64,000 nt of DNA, from NCBI GenBank assembly GCA_964242415.1, contig CAXTAT010000001.1:1-64000 (forward strand), given 5' to 3'. Position 1 is the first letter of the stretch, and the number at the start of each line of letters is the position of its first letter. This document shows positions 1-7,890 of this stretch, piece by piece. The notes beneath the pieces were generated by a model that had not been told where the DNA came from, made no database searches, and worked only from the letters and a program-made list of their open reading frames with translations. The translations under genes were made by a program, and so were the position numbers. The DNA comes from DASWOJ01 sp964242415. GTDB lineage: Bacteria; Pseudomonadota; Alphaproteobacteria; Acetobacterales; Acetobacteraceae.

Positions 1-1463
1 CGCTCTACTCGGCCGGCACGCAAGCCTTCTCCGTGACCAGCACGGCTGCAACGCCAGTGCCGACGCCCGTTCCCACGCCAGTTCCCACGCCGACACCCGT
101 CCCGACGCCTGTGCCGTCACCCACGCCAACGCCCGTCCCAACACCGGCACCGACCGCCACTCCAATATCCGCGCCGACGTCTGCCCCCTCGCAAAACGGG
201 GGCTACCATGTCGCAACCAACGGCAGCGACGGCGGGAACGGCAGCGCCGCCAACCCGTTCGCAACGCTCAGCCACGCTGTTGCGGCGGCTGAAGCGTCGG
301 GAGTCAAGAGCATCACCGTCGCGGCAGGCACCTACTCCGCCGGCTCGACACTGCACCTGGGCAGCGCCGATGCCGGGCTGACCATCGCCGGCAGCGGAAC
401 CGTCGTGCTGGACGGCGCGGGGCAGCAGGGCATCGTCGCCATCCAGGGAACCTCGGGCGTCACGCTGTCCGGCCTGACGTTCCAGAACTCCGCAGGCCCG
501 GCGGTGCTGCTGGACAGCAGCACCGGCGTCAGCATCACCGGCGACACCTTCCGCAACAACAGCGAGGATGTGCTGCTCCAGAATGGCGCCAACACGAACA
601 CCATCGCCGGCAACACGATGCTGTCCACCGCCGGCAGCGCCGTCGAGGCCAAGAATGGCAGCAACGGCAACATCCTGGACAACAACAGCATCAACGGCGT
701 GGGCGCGACCGAGACCTCCGGGGGCGCTTTCTACCTGCATGGCGCCAGCGGCAACCAGATCACCCACAACCTGATCCAGAACACCCAAGGCGCTGGCATC
801 AACCTGTCGGACTTCTACTCGAACAGCACGGCCACGCAGAACATCGGCAACACCGTCGCCAACAACGACGTGCTGAACACCGACCTGTCCTCGACGGACT
901 CCGGTGCGATCTATATCCTCGGCCGGTCGAACGCCGACACGCAGACGACGGTGTCGATGAACTTCATCGGCGGCACCGGCTCGTCGAACCAGCACAGCGT
1001 CGGCATCTACCTCGACGACAACACCAACGGTGTCACTGCGACAGGCAACATCGTCACCGGCATCGGATCGGACGGCTTTGAGATCCATGGCGGCAGCAAC
1101 AACACGTTCAGCGGCAACATCTTCGACGTCGGCACCGGCAACGCTACCGCCGGGCTGTTCCAGGCGCAGCCTTCGGACCAGCCGAACCCGAACCCGCTGC
1201 AGAACAACCGCGTGACGGGGAATATCGTCCAGTCGGAGAACGCCAGCAGCCGGAACCCCCTGTTCGCCTCCCTGGCCGGCGGCAACCCTACGGTGTCAGG
1301 CAACGACTATTGGAGCACGACTGGGGCGGCGCTCAACACCTCTCCCGACACCAAGGCCAGCTACGTGGCGCCCGGGTTCGCCGGCGGCAGCTATGCCACG
1401 GGCGCGGACGGCATCGGTTTCGTTTCGATAAACCAGGCAGCCATCGGACTACGTACAGCCTGA
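1..1463 (+). CDS. Right-handed parallel beta-helix protein, 5' end cut by window
   Basis: The reading frame is open from the window edge, so the GTG at 33 is probably internal and the N-terminus is missing. After a short tail of an unseen upstream domain comes a Pro-Thr/Pro-Val linker of about 45 residues, then a domain beginning GGYHVATNGSDGGNGSAANP that is typical of DUF1565/NosD-like right-handed beta-helices. Repeated G-N-x-(I/V) turns and motifs such as YLDDNTNGV and EIHGGSNN support a helix with many coils. It is clearly paralogous to 6355..7890 and to the C-terminal half of 20139..22640. Family members include polysaccharide lyases, epimerases and adhesins; no catalytic residue can be assigned here. 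Its place in an EPS locus suggests it acts on or binds the exported polymer. The next gene is convergent. Confidence 0.8.
   Translation, partial: LYSAGTQAFSVTSTAATPVPTPVPTPVPTPTPVPTPVPSPTPTPVPTPAPTATPISAPTSAPSQNGGYHVATNGSDGGNGSAANPFATLSHAVAAAEASGVKSITVAAGTYSAGSTLHLGSADAGLTIAGSGTVVLDGAGQQGIVAIQGTSGVTLSGLTFQNSAGPAVLLDSSTGVSITGDTFRNNSEDVLLQNGANTNTIAGNTMLSTAGSAVEAKNGSNGNILDNNSINGVGATETSGGAFYLHGASGNQITHNLIQNTQGAGINLSDFYSNSTATQNIGNTVANNDVLNTDLSSTDSGAIYILGRSNADTQTTVSMNFIGGTGSSNQHSVGIYLDDNTNGVTATGNIVTGIGSDGFEIHGGSNNTFSGNIFDVGTGNATAGLFQAQPSDQPNPNPLQNNRVTGNIVQSENASSRNPLFASLAGGNPTVSGNDYWSTTGAALNTSPDTKASYVAPGFAGGSYATGADGIGFVSINQAAIGLRTA
51..186 (+). repeat. Degenerate Pro-Thr-Pro coding repeat (linker)
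   Basis: A run of degenerate ACGCCNGTNCC-type units encodes alternating PTP and PVP tripeptides. The same kind of low-complexity linker occurs twice in 20139..22640. Such linkers usually separate extracellular modules. Confidence 0.8.
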
Positions 1464-1480
1464 CCCCGGCCTCCCAGGCG

Positions 1481-1519
1481 CTGACGGCGCGCCGGCCTAT
1501 TGGCCGGCGTTGCCGTCAG
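1481..1519. terminator. Bidirectional hairpin terminator between convergent genes
   Basis: Nested inverted repeat: inner arms CGCCGGCC (1490-1497) and GGCCGGCG (1502-1509) with loop TATT, outer arms CTGACGGC (1481-1488) and GCCGTCAG (1512-1519). It lies between the stop of the beta-helix gene and the end of the convergent glycosyltransferase gene, overlapping the stop of the latter. There is no T-run, so intrinsic termination is inferred from the position and the strong stem. Confidence 0.6.
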
Positions 1520-2321
1520 GCATGCTCCGGACCGGCGTCGGGCGGAGGAACAGCTTCAACAGCCCGGCCTTCTGCAGCAGGATCAAGCCCAGGAACGCCG
1601 GGTTGTTGCGGAAGTAACGCCCGGCCAGCCGCCGCGGCTCCTGCGCCGTGCGGTAGGCCCATTCCAGCCCGGCCGTTTGCAGCAAACGCGGCGCCCGCCG
1701 CTTCAGCCCGGCGTTGATGTCGAATGCCGCGCCGACGCCGATCAGCACCGGCGCTGTCAGCCTCCCCCGATGCTCGGCCATCCACACCTCCTGCTTCGGC
1801 GTGCTCAGGCCGACCCAAACAATGTCGGGCTGGCAAGCGTTGATGTGCTCGACCGCCTGCCGGTCCTCCTCCGGCGTCATCGGGCGGAACGGCGGGGCAA
1901 GGGTGCCGGCCACCTTGGCGTGCGGGGCGGCCTGCAGCAGCGCACGTTGCAGGCGACCCAGCGTGTCCTCCGTCGCGCCATACAGGAAATGTCGATAGCT
2001 GCGGTCCTGCCCGGCTACGACAAGGGCGGGCATCAGCTCCGGCCCGCAGACCTGGCCGGTACCGCGATGCCCACCCAGGCGGAGCAGCCAGGCCAGGGGG
2101 CGGCCGTCCGGCGTCACCATCCCAGCCTGGTTGTGGATGCGCCGCAGCGTCTCCGACCGCCAGCTTTCCATCACGCCATGCACGCCGGTCACGCAAACGT
2201 ACTGCCGGTCGCCCGTTCTGATCCAGCGGTCCACGACGTCCAGGGCTTCGGCGAGGTTGACCGCGCTCACGCCCACGCCAAGCACGTTCTCGCGCCGGGG
2301 TTCGCCGGTCATGGCGCACAC
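1497..2321 (-). CDS. WecG/TagA/CpsF family glycosyltransferase
   Basis: A 274-residue protein of the WecG/TagA/CpsF (GT26) family, which transfers a sugar such as N-acetylmannosaminuronate, N-acetylmannosamine or glucose to a lipid-linked intermediate on the cytoplasmic membrane face. Family marks are the TGVHGVME segment near residue 45, the TPDGRPLAWLLR segment near 70, GPELM near 93, and WVGLSTPKQEVWMAEH near 170 followed by GVGAAFDINAG. The tail (EWAYRTAQEPRRLAGRYFRN) is the usual C-terminal membrane-association region. An internal ATG three codons in is an equally likely start. It lies 20 bases downstream of the epimerase gene on the same strand and is probably co-transcribed with it. 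A second member of this family is at 25309..26106. The exact sugar cannot be read from sequence. Confidence 0.9.
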   Translation of the reverse strand: MCAMTGEPRRENVLGVGVSAVNLAEALDVVDRWIRTGDRQYVCVTGVHGVMESWRSETLRRIHNQAGMVTPDGRPLAWLLRLGGHRGTGQVCGPELMPALVVAGQDRSYRHFLYGATEDTLGRLQRALLQAAPHAKVAGTLAPPFRPMTPEEDRQAVEHINACQPDIVWVGLSTPKQEVWMAEHRGRLTAPVLIGVGAAFDINAGLKRRAPRLLQTAGLEWAYRTAQEPRRLAGRYFRNNPAFLGLILLQKAGLLKLFLRPTPVRSMPDGNAGQ

Positions 2322-2341
2322 ATGGGCGCGTAACGCCCGGG

Positions 2342-3469
2342 TCAGGCCGTTGCCGCAGCGTGCTGGCGCGCGATGGCCGCCTGGCCCGGCAACGCCTCGG
2401 CTGCCAGCTCGTCGTAAATCCAGCGGTAGGTCTGCTCCAGGCCGGCCCGCAGCGGGATGGACGGCGCCCAGCCCAGCGCCGCCTGCACGAGGGTGTTCTC
2501 GCTGTTGCGGCCGCGGACGCCTTGCGGCGCCGACAGGTTGTGGCTGCGGCGCAGCCGCACGCCCGCGATGTCCGAGACGATGTCCACAAGCTGGTTGATG
2601 CTCACCAGCTCGGCGCTGCCGATGTTGAGGGGAGTGCGCACGTCGCTGTTCGTAAGCCGCAGCGTGCCCTCCAGGCAGTCATCGATATACATGAAGCTGC
2701 GCGTCTGCTCGCCATCGCCCCAAATCTCGATGTCGTGCTGCCCAGACAGCTTGGCGGCGGCCACCTTGCGGCAGATGGCAGCGGGCGCCTTTTCCCGGCC
2801 GCCCTCGTAGGTCCCCTGGGGGCCGTAAACGTTGTGGTAGCGCGCGACGCGGGTTTCCAGGCCGAAATCCTCGGTGAAGTGGCGGCACATCCGCTCGCTG
2901 AACAGCTTCTCCCAGCCGTAGCCGTCCTCCGGTTCCGCCGGGTAGGCATCGGTTTCCTTCAGGGGTAGTACGGCGGGCGACTGCTGGTGGCCTGCGGCGT
3001 AAACGCAGGCGGACGAGCTGAAGAAGAACCTCGAAACCCCGGCGTCGCGCGCCGCCAACAGCAGGTGCGTGTTGATCAGCACCGACAGCATGCACTCGGC
3101 CCGGTGCGCCTCGATGAAGCCCATGCCGCCCATGTCGGCGGCAAGGTTGTAGATCACGTCAACGCCCCCCGCAGCCGCTTGGCAAGCCTCCAGGCGCGAC
3201 AGGTCGGCGACGACATTGTCCGCGGCCGGATTGAGCTGGTGCCACTCGGCAAACGGCTTGCGGTCCACGGCGCGCACCCGGCAACCCTGCGCCAGCAACG
3301 CATGAACCAGGTGGCCGCCAATAAAGCCGCCCCCCCCTGCCACTAGGATCGAGCCGGCCAGCCCTGGCGTTTCGCCGCGTTGCAGGGTTCCGGGCAACGC
3401 CGTTGGCGCCGCCGTGTTCCTCACGTGCCAGTCTGTCACGTGCCGGTCTGTCACATGCCGGTCTGCCAT
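2342..3469 (-). CDS. GDP-mannose 3,5-epimerase-like NAD-dependent sugar epimerase
   Basis: Extended SDR enzyme with the NAD motif GGGGFIGG about 40 residues in. It closely resembles plant GDP-mannose 3,5-epimerase: NLAADMGGMGFIEAHRAE, the SSSACVY serine motif, the LKETDAYPAEPEDGYGWEK segment carrying the YxxxK catalytic pair, GGREKAPAAICRK, GDGEQTRSFMYIDDC and a late APQGVRGRNSENT. That enzyme makes GDP-L-galactose and GDP-L-gulose. Bacterial homologues are often labelled only as epimerases, so the product is inferred. The first 20 or so residues are three copies of a DRHVT-type pentapeptide from a 15-bp repeat, absent from the family, so the true start may lie further in. It heads a two-gene unit with 1497..2321. 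Confidence 0.85.
   Translation of the reverse strand: MADRHVTDRHVTDWHVRNTAAPTALPGTLQRGETPGLAGSILVAGGGGFIGGHLVHALLAQGCRVRAVDRKPFAEWHQLNPAADNVVADLSRLEACQAAAGGVDVIYNLAADMGGMGFIEAHRAECMLSVLINTHLLLAARDAGVSRFFFSSSACVYAAGHQQSPAVLPLKETDAYPAEPEDGYGWEKLFSERMCRHFTEDFGLETRVARYHNVYGPQGTYEGGREKAPAAICRKVAAAKLSGQHDIEIWGDGEQTRSFMYIDDCLEGTLRLTNSDVRTPLNIGSAELVSINQLVDIVSDIAGVRLRRSHNLSAPQGVRGRNSENTLVQAALGWAPSIPLRAGLEQTYRWIYDELAAEALPGQAAIARQHAAATA
3421..3465 (-). repeat. In-frame 15-bp tandem repeat (3 units) at the N-terminus of the epimerase
   Basis: Three 15-bp units, consensus TCACGTGCCGGTCTG on the plus strand, encode DRHVT/DWHVR pentapeptides at the very start of the epimerase. The units differ by one or two bases. 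Similar 15- or 18-bp repeats occur at 9467-9520, 34426-34515 and 41406-41450. Confidence 0.85.
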
Positions 3470-3562
3470 GGCATTTCCCCTCGTGGCGCATCATCAAAAT
3501 CGGACGCCGCCCCAGGCATAATCCTGCGGTTTCAGCCCGATAGGACTGTCAAAGAGGGTTGA

Positions 3563-3579
3563 CCCCCCATAAGGGGTAG
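3563..3579. promoter_or_regulatory. Candidate EPS operator (CCCCATAAGGGGTA motif)
   Basis: Imperfect palindrome ACCCCCCATAAGGGGTA about 95 bases upstream of the epimerase start. GGGGTA elements in similar settings lie near 10483, 12074, 16668 and 20020, each upstream of an EPS gene. No promoter was mapped; the role is inferred from recurrence. Confidence 0.3.
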
Positions 3580-3627
3580 GAAACGGCCCAGCCCGAACGG
3601 TGTTAAGTCGTTCGGGCGGGTATGGTG

Positions 3628-4821
3628 CTACAACACGCGGAAGTTGGCGGTGCTGTAGGCGATCGGCAGGATGATGGCGAGGAACTTGGCCAAGTCGGTC
3701 GAGGGCGAGTTGGACACGTAAATCAAGTCGTCGTCCCGCATCGAGAACTGGTTGGCATGGAAGTAGCCAGCAGGGTCGTTGAGGTTCACGTAATAGACCG
3801 TAGGGATAGTGGCCGGGGTGTCGGGCTGTATCTGCACGCCGACGCTTGCCAGGGCCGCGCGCTGCTCGAACCGGTAAACAAAGGCTGCCCTGGCATTGGC
3901 CCGGTCATCGGACAACCCGCCGACCTTGGCGATGGCCGACGCCAGTGACAGCCGGGTGTCCTCGAACGGCAGGCGGCGGTTGACCAGGCCGAGGTACTGT
4001 CCAGGCCCAACCGCACCGAGTGCCAGGTAGTAACGCGGCGTACGGGCCACATAAACGGTGTCCCCGGGTTGCAGACGTATGTTTTGGTCGGGGTTGCGCA
4101 GGATCTCGGACAGGAACGCCTTGGCGGTCGTCGAGCCTCGTTGCAGGGTGACGAGGGACTCGTAGGCGGGGAACTTCGGGCCGCCGGCGCGGGACAGGGC
4201 GCCAAGGATGCGCTCGCCACCCGGCTCGATGGAGAAGTGCGCGGACGTCGTCACGTCGCCAGTGACGTTGACGGAGTTCGACCGCCGTTCGGTGACGGTC
4301 ACCACCGCCTGCGGCTCCAGCGCACGGCCCGCCAGCTTGTCCTGGATGTCGCGCGCCACGGCCTGGGGCGAGCGCCCGACGGCGCGCACCTGACCGGCGA
4401 ACGGCACGAGGATGTTGCCGGAGCCATCGACCTGCTGGGGCGGCAACTGGACGAAGTTCCCGGCCCGGCTTCCTGCCTCGGCCGGAACGAACAATCCGCC
4501 GGCGCCGGCCTCAAAAATTGTGACCCCGACGAAATCACCGGTCCCAATCCCGCTGGAGCCGCCCTTGCTGGAACCCGAGAGCAGGCTGGTGTCGAACGTC
4601 GGGATGGTGTCCTCCGACTGGAGGCGCCGGAGCACCTCGCCGTCAACCTTGATCAGTGCGTAGGCAAGGTTGGTATTCGGCCCGGCAGACCCGATCCGCA
4701 AGGACGCCCCATCGATCACGTCGCCATAGTGCGGTCCGTCCTGCGGCAGGTAGGTGTTGCATCCCGCAAGGGCCAACGTCATGAGGGCAAAAGTACGGCG
4801 GGTTAAGCTGGGGTCCGGCAC
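3628..4821 (-). CDS. Polysaccharide export outer-membrane lipoprotein (Wza/GumB-like)
   Basis: A 397-residue protein with a lipoprotein signal whose lipobox reads LALAGC at residues 16-21, so the mature form begins at Cys21 and is lipid-anchored. The Poly_export domain follows (GTGDFVGVTIFEAGAG near residue 95, then GNILVPFAGQVRAVGRSPQA). Next come soluble-ligand-binding (SLBB) segments, NVTGDVTTSAHFSIEPGGER and LALGAVGPGQY, ending at a C-terminal hydrophobic stretch. Members form the outer-membrane channel for capsule or EPS together with a Wzc/GumC co-polymerase, here 12220..14307. The gene is alone on the minus strand between the epimerase and the LuxR regulator, with only 41 bases to the regulator gene, so co-transcription with the regulator is possible. 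Confidence 0.93.
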   Translation of the reverse strand: MPDPSLTRRTFALMTLALAGCNTYLPQDGPHYGDVIDGASLRIGSAGPNTNLAYALIKVDGEVLRRLQSEDTIPTFDTSLLSGSSKGGSSGIGTGDFVGVTIFEAGAGGLFVPAEAGSRAGNFVQLPPQQVDGSGNILVPFAGQVRAVGRSPQAVARDIQDKLAGRALEPQAVVTVTERRSNSVNVTGDVTTSAHFSIEPGGERILGALSRAGGPKFPAYESLVTLQRGSTTAKAFLSEILRNPDQNIRLQPGDTVYVARTPRYYLALGAVGPGQYLGLVNRRLPFEDTRLSLASAIAKVGGLSDDRANARAAFVYRFEQRAALASVGVQIQPDTPATIPTVYYVNLNDPAGYFHANQFSMRDDDLIYVSNSPSTDLAKFLAIILPIAYSTANFRVL

Positions 4822-4862
4822 AACTACCTCCTTGTTTCCAGGAACTTGTCCTTGAACTCGGC

Positions 4863-5879
4863 TCAGAGAGCCTTCAAGGCAAGGATTGGTGGGGAGAAAG
4901 CCTCCTGATCCAAGTCTTTCTGGCCCGATTCTTGCTTACTACCTTCTGGCAGGCCCGTTACAGCGCCGTTCTGGTTGCTGGCGGAACTTTCAGCAGAAGC
5001 TTTGATAGCGTAGGCGTTATTGACCGCCCAAATCGCCGCTTGCGTGCGGTTCTGCAATCGCATCTTCCGCAACAAACCTTTTAGGTGAACCTTGACGGTG
5101 GCCTCCGCGATGTGCAAGTCGCGCGCAATCGCCTTATTTGACGCGCCGTTTACAAGGCATTGAAGGATCTCAGCCTCGCGGTCGGAAAGCTTGACCGCCC
5201 GGTCGGATAGACCGTCTGCATGCACGGACGGCAAAGGCAGGTTCGGCGTAGCCTGGCGTTCGGTCAAGGCGTGTTGCTTCGTCGCCAGAGGCCCATTCTG
5301 GACCCCGCCTGCGGCCATGGCGGTTGACCCGTTTCCCGTCTTGGTCAGGTCTGCCGCGGTAGGCCTAGGCTGTGGCGCAACCCTTTCCGTCGCCCGCCCG
5401 CCCGGCAACGGCGGCGCAACGCGGGGTGGCGCAGCACGGGGCGGCAGCACAATGGGTAGCGGCTCGCTCGAAACCGTCAGGTGCGCGGCAAGCTCCCACG
5501 GGACCAGGGAATGCCCGAGCATCACCAACTCGACGACATGATGCAGGATTTCCGCCGGGATATCCTGGAGCAGGATGCTGTCGATCCCGGCGCCGACAGC
5601 ACTGCGCAGAAGGTTGGCCACCGGCATGTTGCACAGCACGATCCATCGGGTGCCGGGCAGTCTCGACCGCAGCACTTGCAGCTTTGTCAGGTCGCTAAGG
5701 TCGTCGCCGCTTTGGGCGCCCACGACCACAAGATCGGGTTTGTCGCAGCCTTCCAGTGCTCCGGCAACATCGGCCAGGGTATCGCAATCAGCGACGATAG
5801 TCATGTTCGCTGCTTGCAGCATGCTTTTTAGCCCGTCCCGAAACAGGCGCCCGGAAACGATCAGGAGGACTTTGCGCAT
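4863..5879 (-). CDS. LuxR/NarL-type regulator with degenerate receiver domain
   Basis: The start chosen is the ATG at 5879 (MRKVLLIVSG), preceded by an AGGGGTGG ribosome-binding site; an upstream in-frame ATG at 6002 would add 41 non-conserved residues. The N-terminal 130 residues have the fold pattern of a response-regulator receiver. However, the acidic pair is absent (IVSGR) and the usual phosphoacceptor aspartate is Gly54 (DLVVVGAQ), so phosphorylation by a histidine kinase is unlikely. A long Pro/Ala-rich linker leads to a LuxR helix-turn-helix near residues 240-305 (LSDREAEILQCLVNGASNKA...VKVHLKGLLRK). Its position beside the export gene and opposite a beta-helix gene makes it the prime candidate for local control of EPS expression. 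The signal it senses is unknown. Confidence 0.85.
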   Translation of the reverse strand: MRKVLLIVSGRLFRDGLKSMLQAANMTIVADCDTLADVAGALEGCDKPDLVVVGAQSGDDLSDLTKLQVLRSRLPGTRWIVLCNMPVANLLRSAVGAGIDSILLQDIPAEILHHVVELVMLGHSLVPWELAAHLTVSSEPLPIVLPPRAAPPRVAPPLPGGRATERVAPQPRPTAADLTKTGNGSTAMAAGGVQNGPLATKQHALTERQATPNLPLPSVHADGLSDRAVKLSDREAEILQCLVNGASNKAIARDLHIAEATVKVHLKGLLRKMRLQNRTQAAIWAVNNAYAIKASAESSASNQNGAVTGLPEGSKQESGQKDLDQEAFSPPILALKAL

Positions 5880-6354
5880 TGGAAGTCCACCCCTTTGTGC
5901 AGGACGCGACGGCAACAAGATACCATTGCCATAGATTGGAGAAGCCTCGTGCAGTGCCGGCGCCGCCCTTAGCTGAGCCATGAGCGTATTGCCGTCACGC
6001 AAGGGAATTTAGTCGAGAATTCCACATCGGCACAGCTTCCGGCCACTCGAGCCCAGTCGAAACTGTTAAGCTCTGCTTATCCCACATCGCCCTTCCTCCC
6101 TGGACGTGCCGAGCGTTGTGCACACTTGTTGGCACGCTTATGTCTAAAAACGAAGCGCACAATCACGGATTTCGCACAGATCGACGACGTTGTATATCAC
6201 AAAATCGTGAGCATCAAGGGCTTTGGGCGATATGGCAGATGTACTGCCGCTCCTGTCTCAAATTCCGATCGGACTACTACTGAACAGGATAGCCACTTGG
6301 CTCCCCTTAGGCTGGATGGCAGGCTGTTCCCGGGTTTGAAGGGGAAGGCGCACC
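5880..6354. promoter_or_regulatory. Divergent intergenic region between LuxR regulator and beta-helix gene
   Basis: About 475 bases, clearly richer in A+T than the flanks between 6120 and 6290. It must hold promoters for both divergent genes. An inverted repeat CGTGCC (6105-6110) / GGCACG (6131-6136) encloses a GTGCAC palindrome at 6118-6123 and is a candidate operator. Short ORFs here show no recognisable protein. Confidence 0.4.
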
Positions 6355-7890
6355 ATGCACAGGGGAGCGATGATGCCTCTCTTTTGGACAGCCGTGGTGT
6401 TATGCACGTCTCCCGCCTGGACGGGCCGGACCTGCTGCGCCTATGCAGCCGAACCGGACTTCGCGGCACCTAACCTGCACGTCCCTGCAAGTGTTGCGCC
6501 ACCTGCTTGGCAGGCCAGCGCAGCAGGGCAATGCCAGCAGGCCTCCGATGCCGATGCGGGCGCGATCTTCGCCTCGCCCCATGGAGATGATGCCCAGGAC
6601 GGCAGCGCGGCTTTTCCTGTGCTCACCCCAGGCCGTGCATTGGCCCTCATGGCGGAAACCGGGTTGAGGACAGCCTATTTCCGCAGGGGCACCTACCCGC
6701 TGACCCAGCCTGTCCTGCTCGGTGCCGGACAGGCCGGCATGCGCCTTTTAGGCTGCAATGGGGAGCGACCGGTCTTTCAGGGCGCCCATGATCCGCCTGA
6801 AGCCCTTGTTGTCGTTTCTGACACACATGACGTCACGGTCGCGCACATCCTGTTCGGCCCGACGACGCCTGGCGGCACGGCGTTGGAGCTGGTGCATGCG
6901 CGGGACTGCCTGATCGAGGACATCGTGAGCAGCGACGCCGGGACCGCCATTCTGCTCGACCACGCCAGCGGCAACCGGCTTGTGCGCAACATCATCCGCA
7001 ACGCCGCGCGCACCGGCGTGGAGCTGCGCGATGCCAGCGACGACAACGTGGTCGCCGGCAACTGGATCAACGGCGCCGGCGCCCCGGAAACCCACGGCGG
7101 AGGCATTTACCTGCACGGCGTGCGAGGCAACCGGGTCGCCTCGAACTTGATCGAGAACACCGCCGGGATGGGGATCGGCATTTCCAACTGGGATGCGGCG
7201 ACGGTCAATGTCGGCAATGCGGTGATCGGCAACACCATCCGCCGGGTCAACCTGACGGCATGGGACAGTGGGGCGATCTACCTGCTCGGGCGCAGTCAGG
7301 TGGACACCCGCGCAGTGATCGCGTCCAACTGGGTGGACGGCGTCGGGGTGCCGGACCCAGATAAGCAGCGGCATAACGTCGGCATCTACCTCGACGACTC
7401 CACCAGCGGTGCCGTGGTCGTCGGCAATGTCGTCCGCAACGCTGGGTCGGACGCAGTGCAAATCCACGGCGGCAGCGACAACCTCATCGCGAACAACATC
7501 CTGGACCTTGGGCCAGGCAATCCTTCGGCAGTGCTGTTCCAGGCCGCGCCGGCCGACACCGATCCCACGAATGCCCAACTCGGCAACAAGGTCACCCGCA
7601 ACATCATCCTTTCGACAAGCCCGACGCCCAAGGTTTATGTCTGGATCGAGGGCGGCCAACCAGTGATCGAAGGCAACCTTTACTATAGCGCCCTCGGCGC
7701 AGCGATGACGGGAAGCGCGCAGGTTGCGGACGCCGGCCCTGTCCTGGCGGGTCCCGGCTGCGGCTGCCTGCTCCAAGAGGAGGCGCTGGACGCCCATGCG
7801 CTTGCCCGTGGAACGCCGGCGGCGCTGATCGGCTTCCACCCGATCGACCTGCCGCGCACCCCGGCCGTGGCAAATCCCGCCGGTCAGTAG
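6355..7890 (+). CDS. Secreted right-handed beta-helix protein
   Basis: A 511-residue protein with an N-terminal signal peptide (hydrophobic core MMPLFWTAVVLCTSPAW) and a DUF1565/NosD-type beta-helix from about residue 70 to 460. The opening segment IFASPHGDDAQDGSAAFP and later motifs GIYLHGVRGNRV, SGAIYLLGRSQVD, GIYLDDSTSGAV and QIHGGSDN match the two other beta-helix proteins in this locus position for position. Unlike them it has no Pro-Thr linker. Either the ATG at 6355 or that at 6370 (behind AGGGGAG) could be the start. It ends seven bases inside the convergent sugar-transferase gene. Periplasmic or extracellular action on the EPS, as lyase, epimerase or binder, is inferred; no active-site residue could be identified. 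Confidence 0.85.
   Translation: MHRGAMMPLFWTAVVLCTSPAWTGRTCCAYAAEPDFAAPNLHVPASVAPPAWQASAAGQCQQASDADAGAIFASPHGDDAQDGSAAFPVLTPGRALALMAETGLRTAYFRRGTYPLTQPVLLGAGQAGMRLLGCNGERPVFQGAHDPPEALVVVSDTHDVTVAHILFGPTTPGGTALELVHARDCLIEDIVSSDAGTAILLDHASGNRLVRNIIRNAARTGVELRDASDDNVVAGNWINGAGAPETHGGGIYLHGVRGNRVASNLIENTAGMGIGISNWDAATVNVGNAVIGNTIRRVNLTAWDSGAIYLLGRSQVDTRAVIASNWVDGVGVPDPDKQRHNVGIYLDDSTSGAVVVGNVVRNAGSDAVQIHGGSDNLIANNILDLGPGNPSAVLFQAAPADTDPTNAQLGNKVTRNIILSTSPTPKVYVWIEGGQPVIEGNLYYSALGAAMTGSAQVADAGPVLAGPGCGCLLQEEALDAHALARGTPAALIGFHPIDLPRTPAVANPAGQ

Noticed and set aside
6126..6473. 115-codon plus-strand frame upstream of the beta-helix gene
   Set aside because: No recognisable protein, overlaps the beta-helix start and lies in the A+T-rich promoter region.
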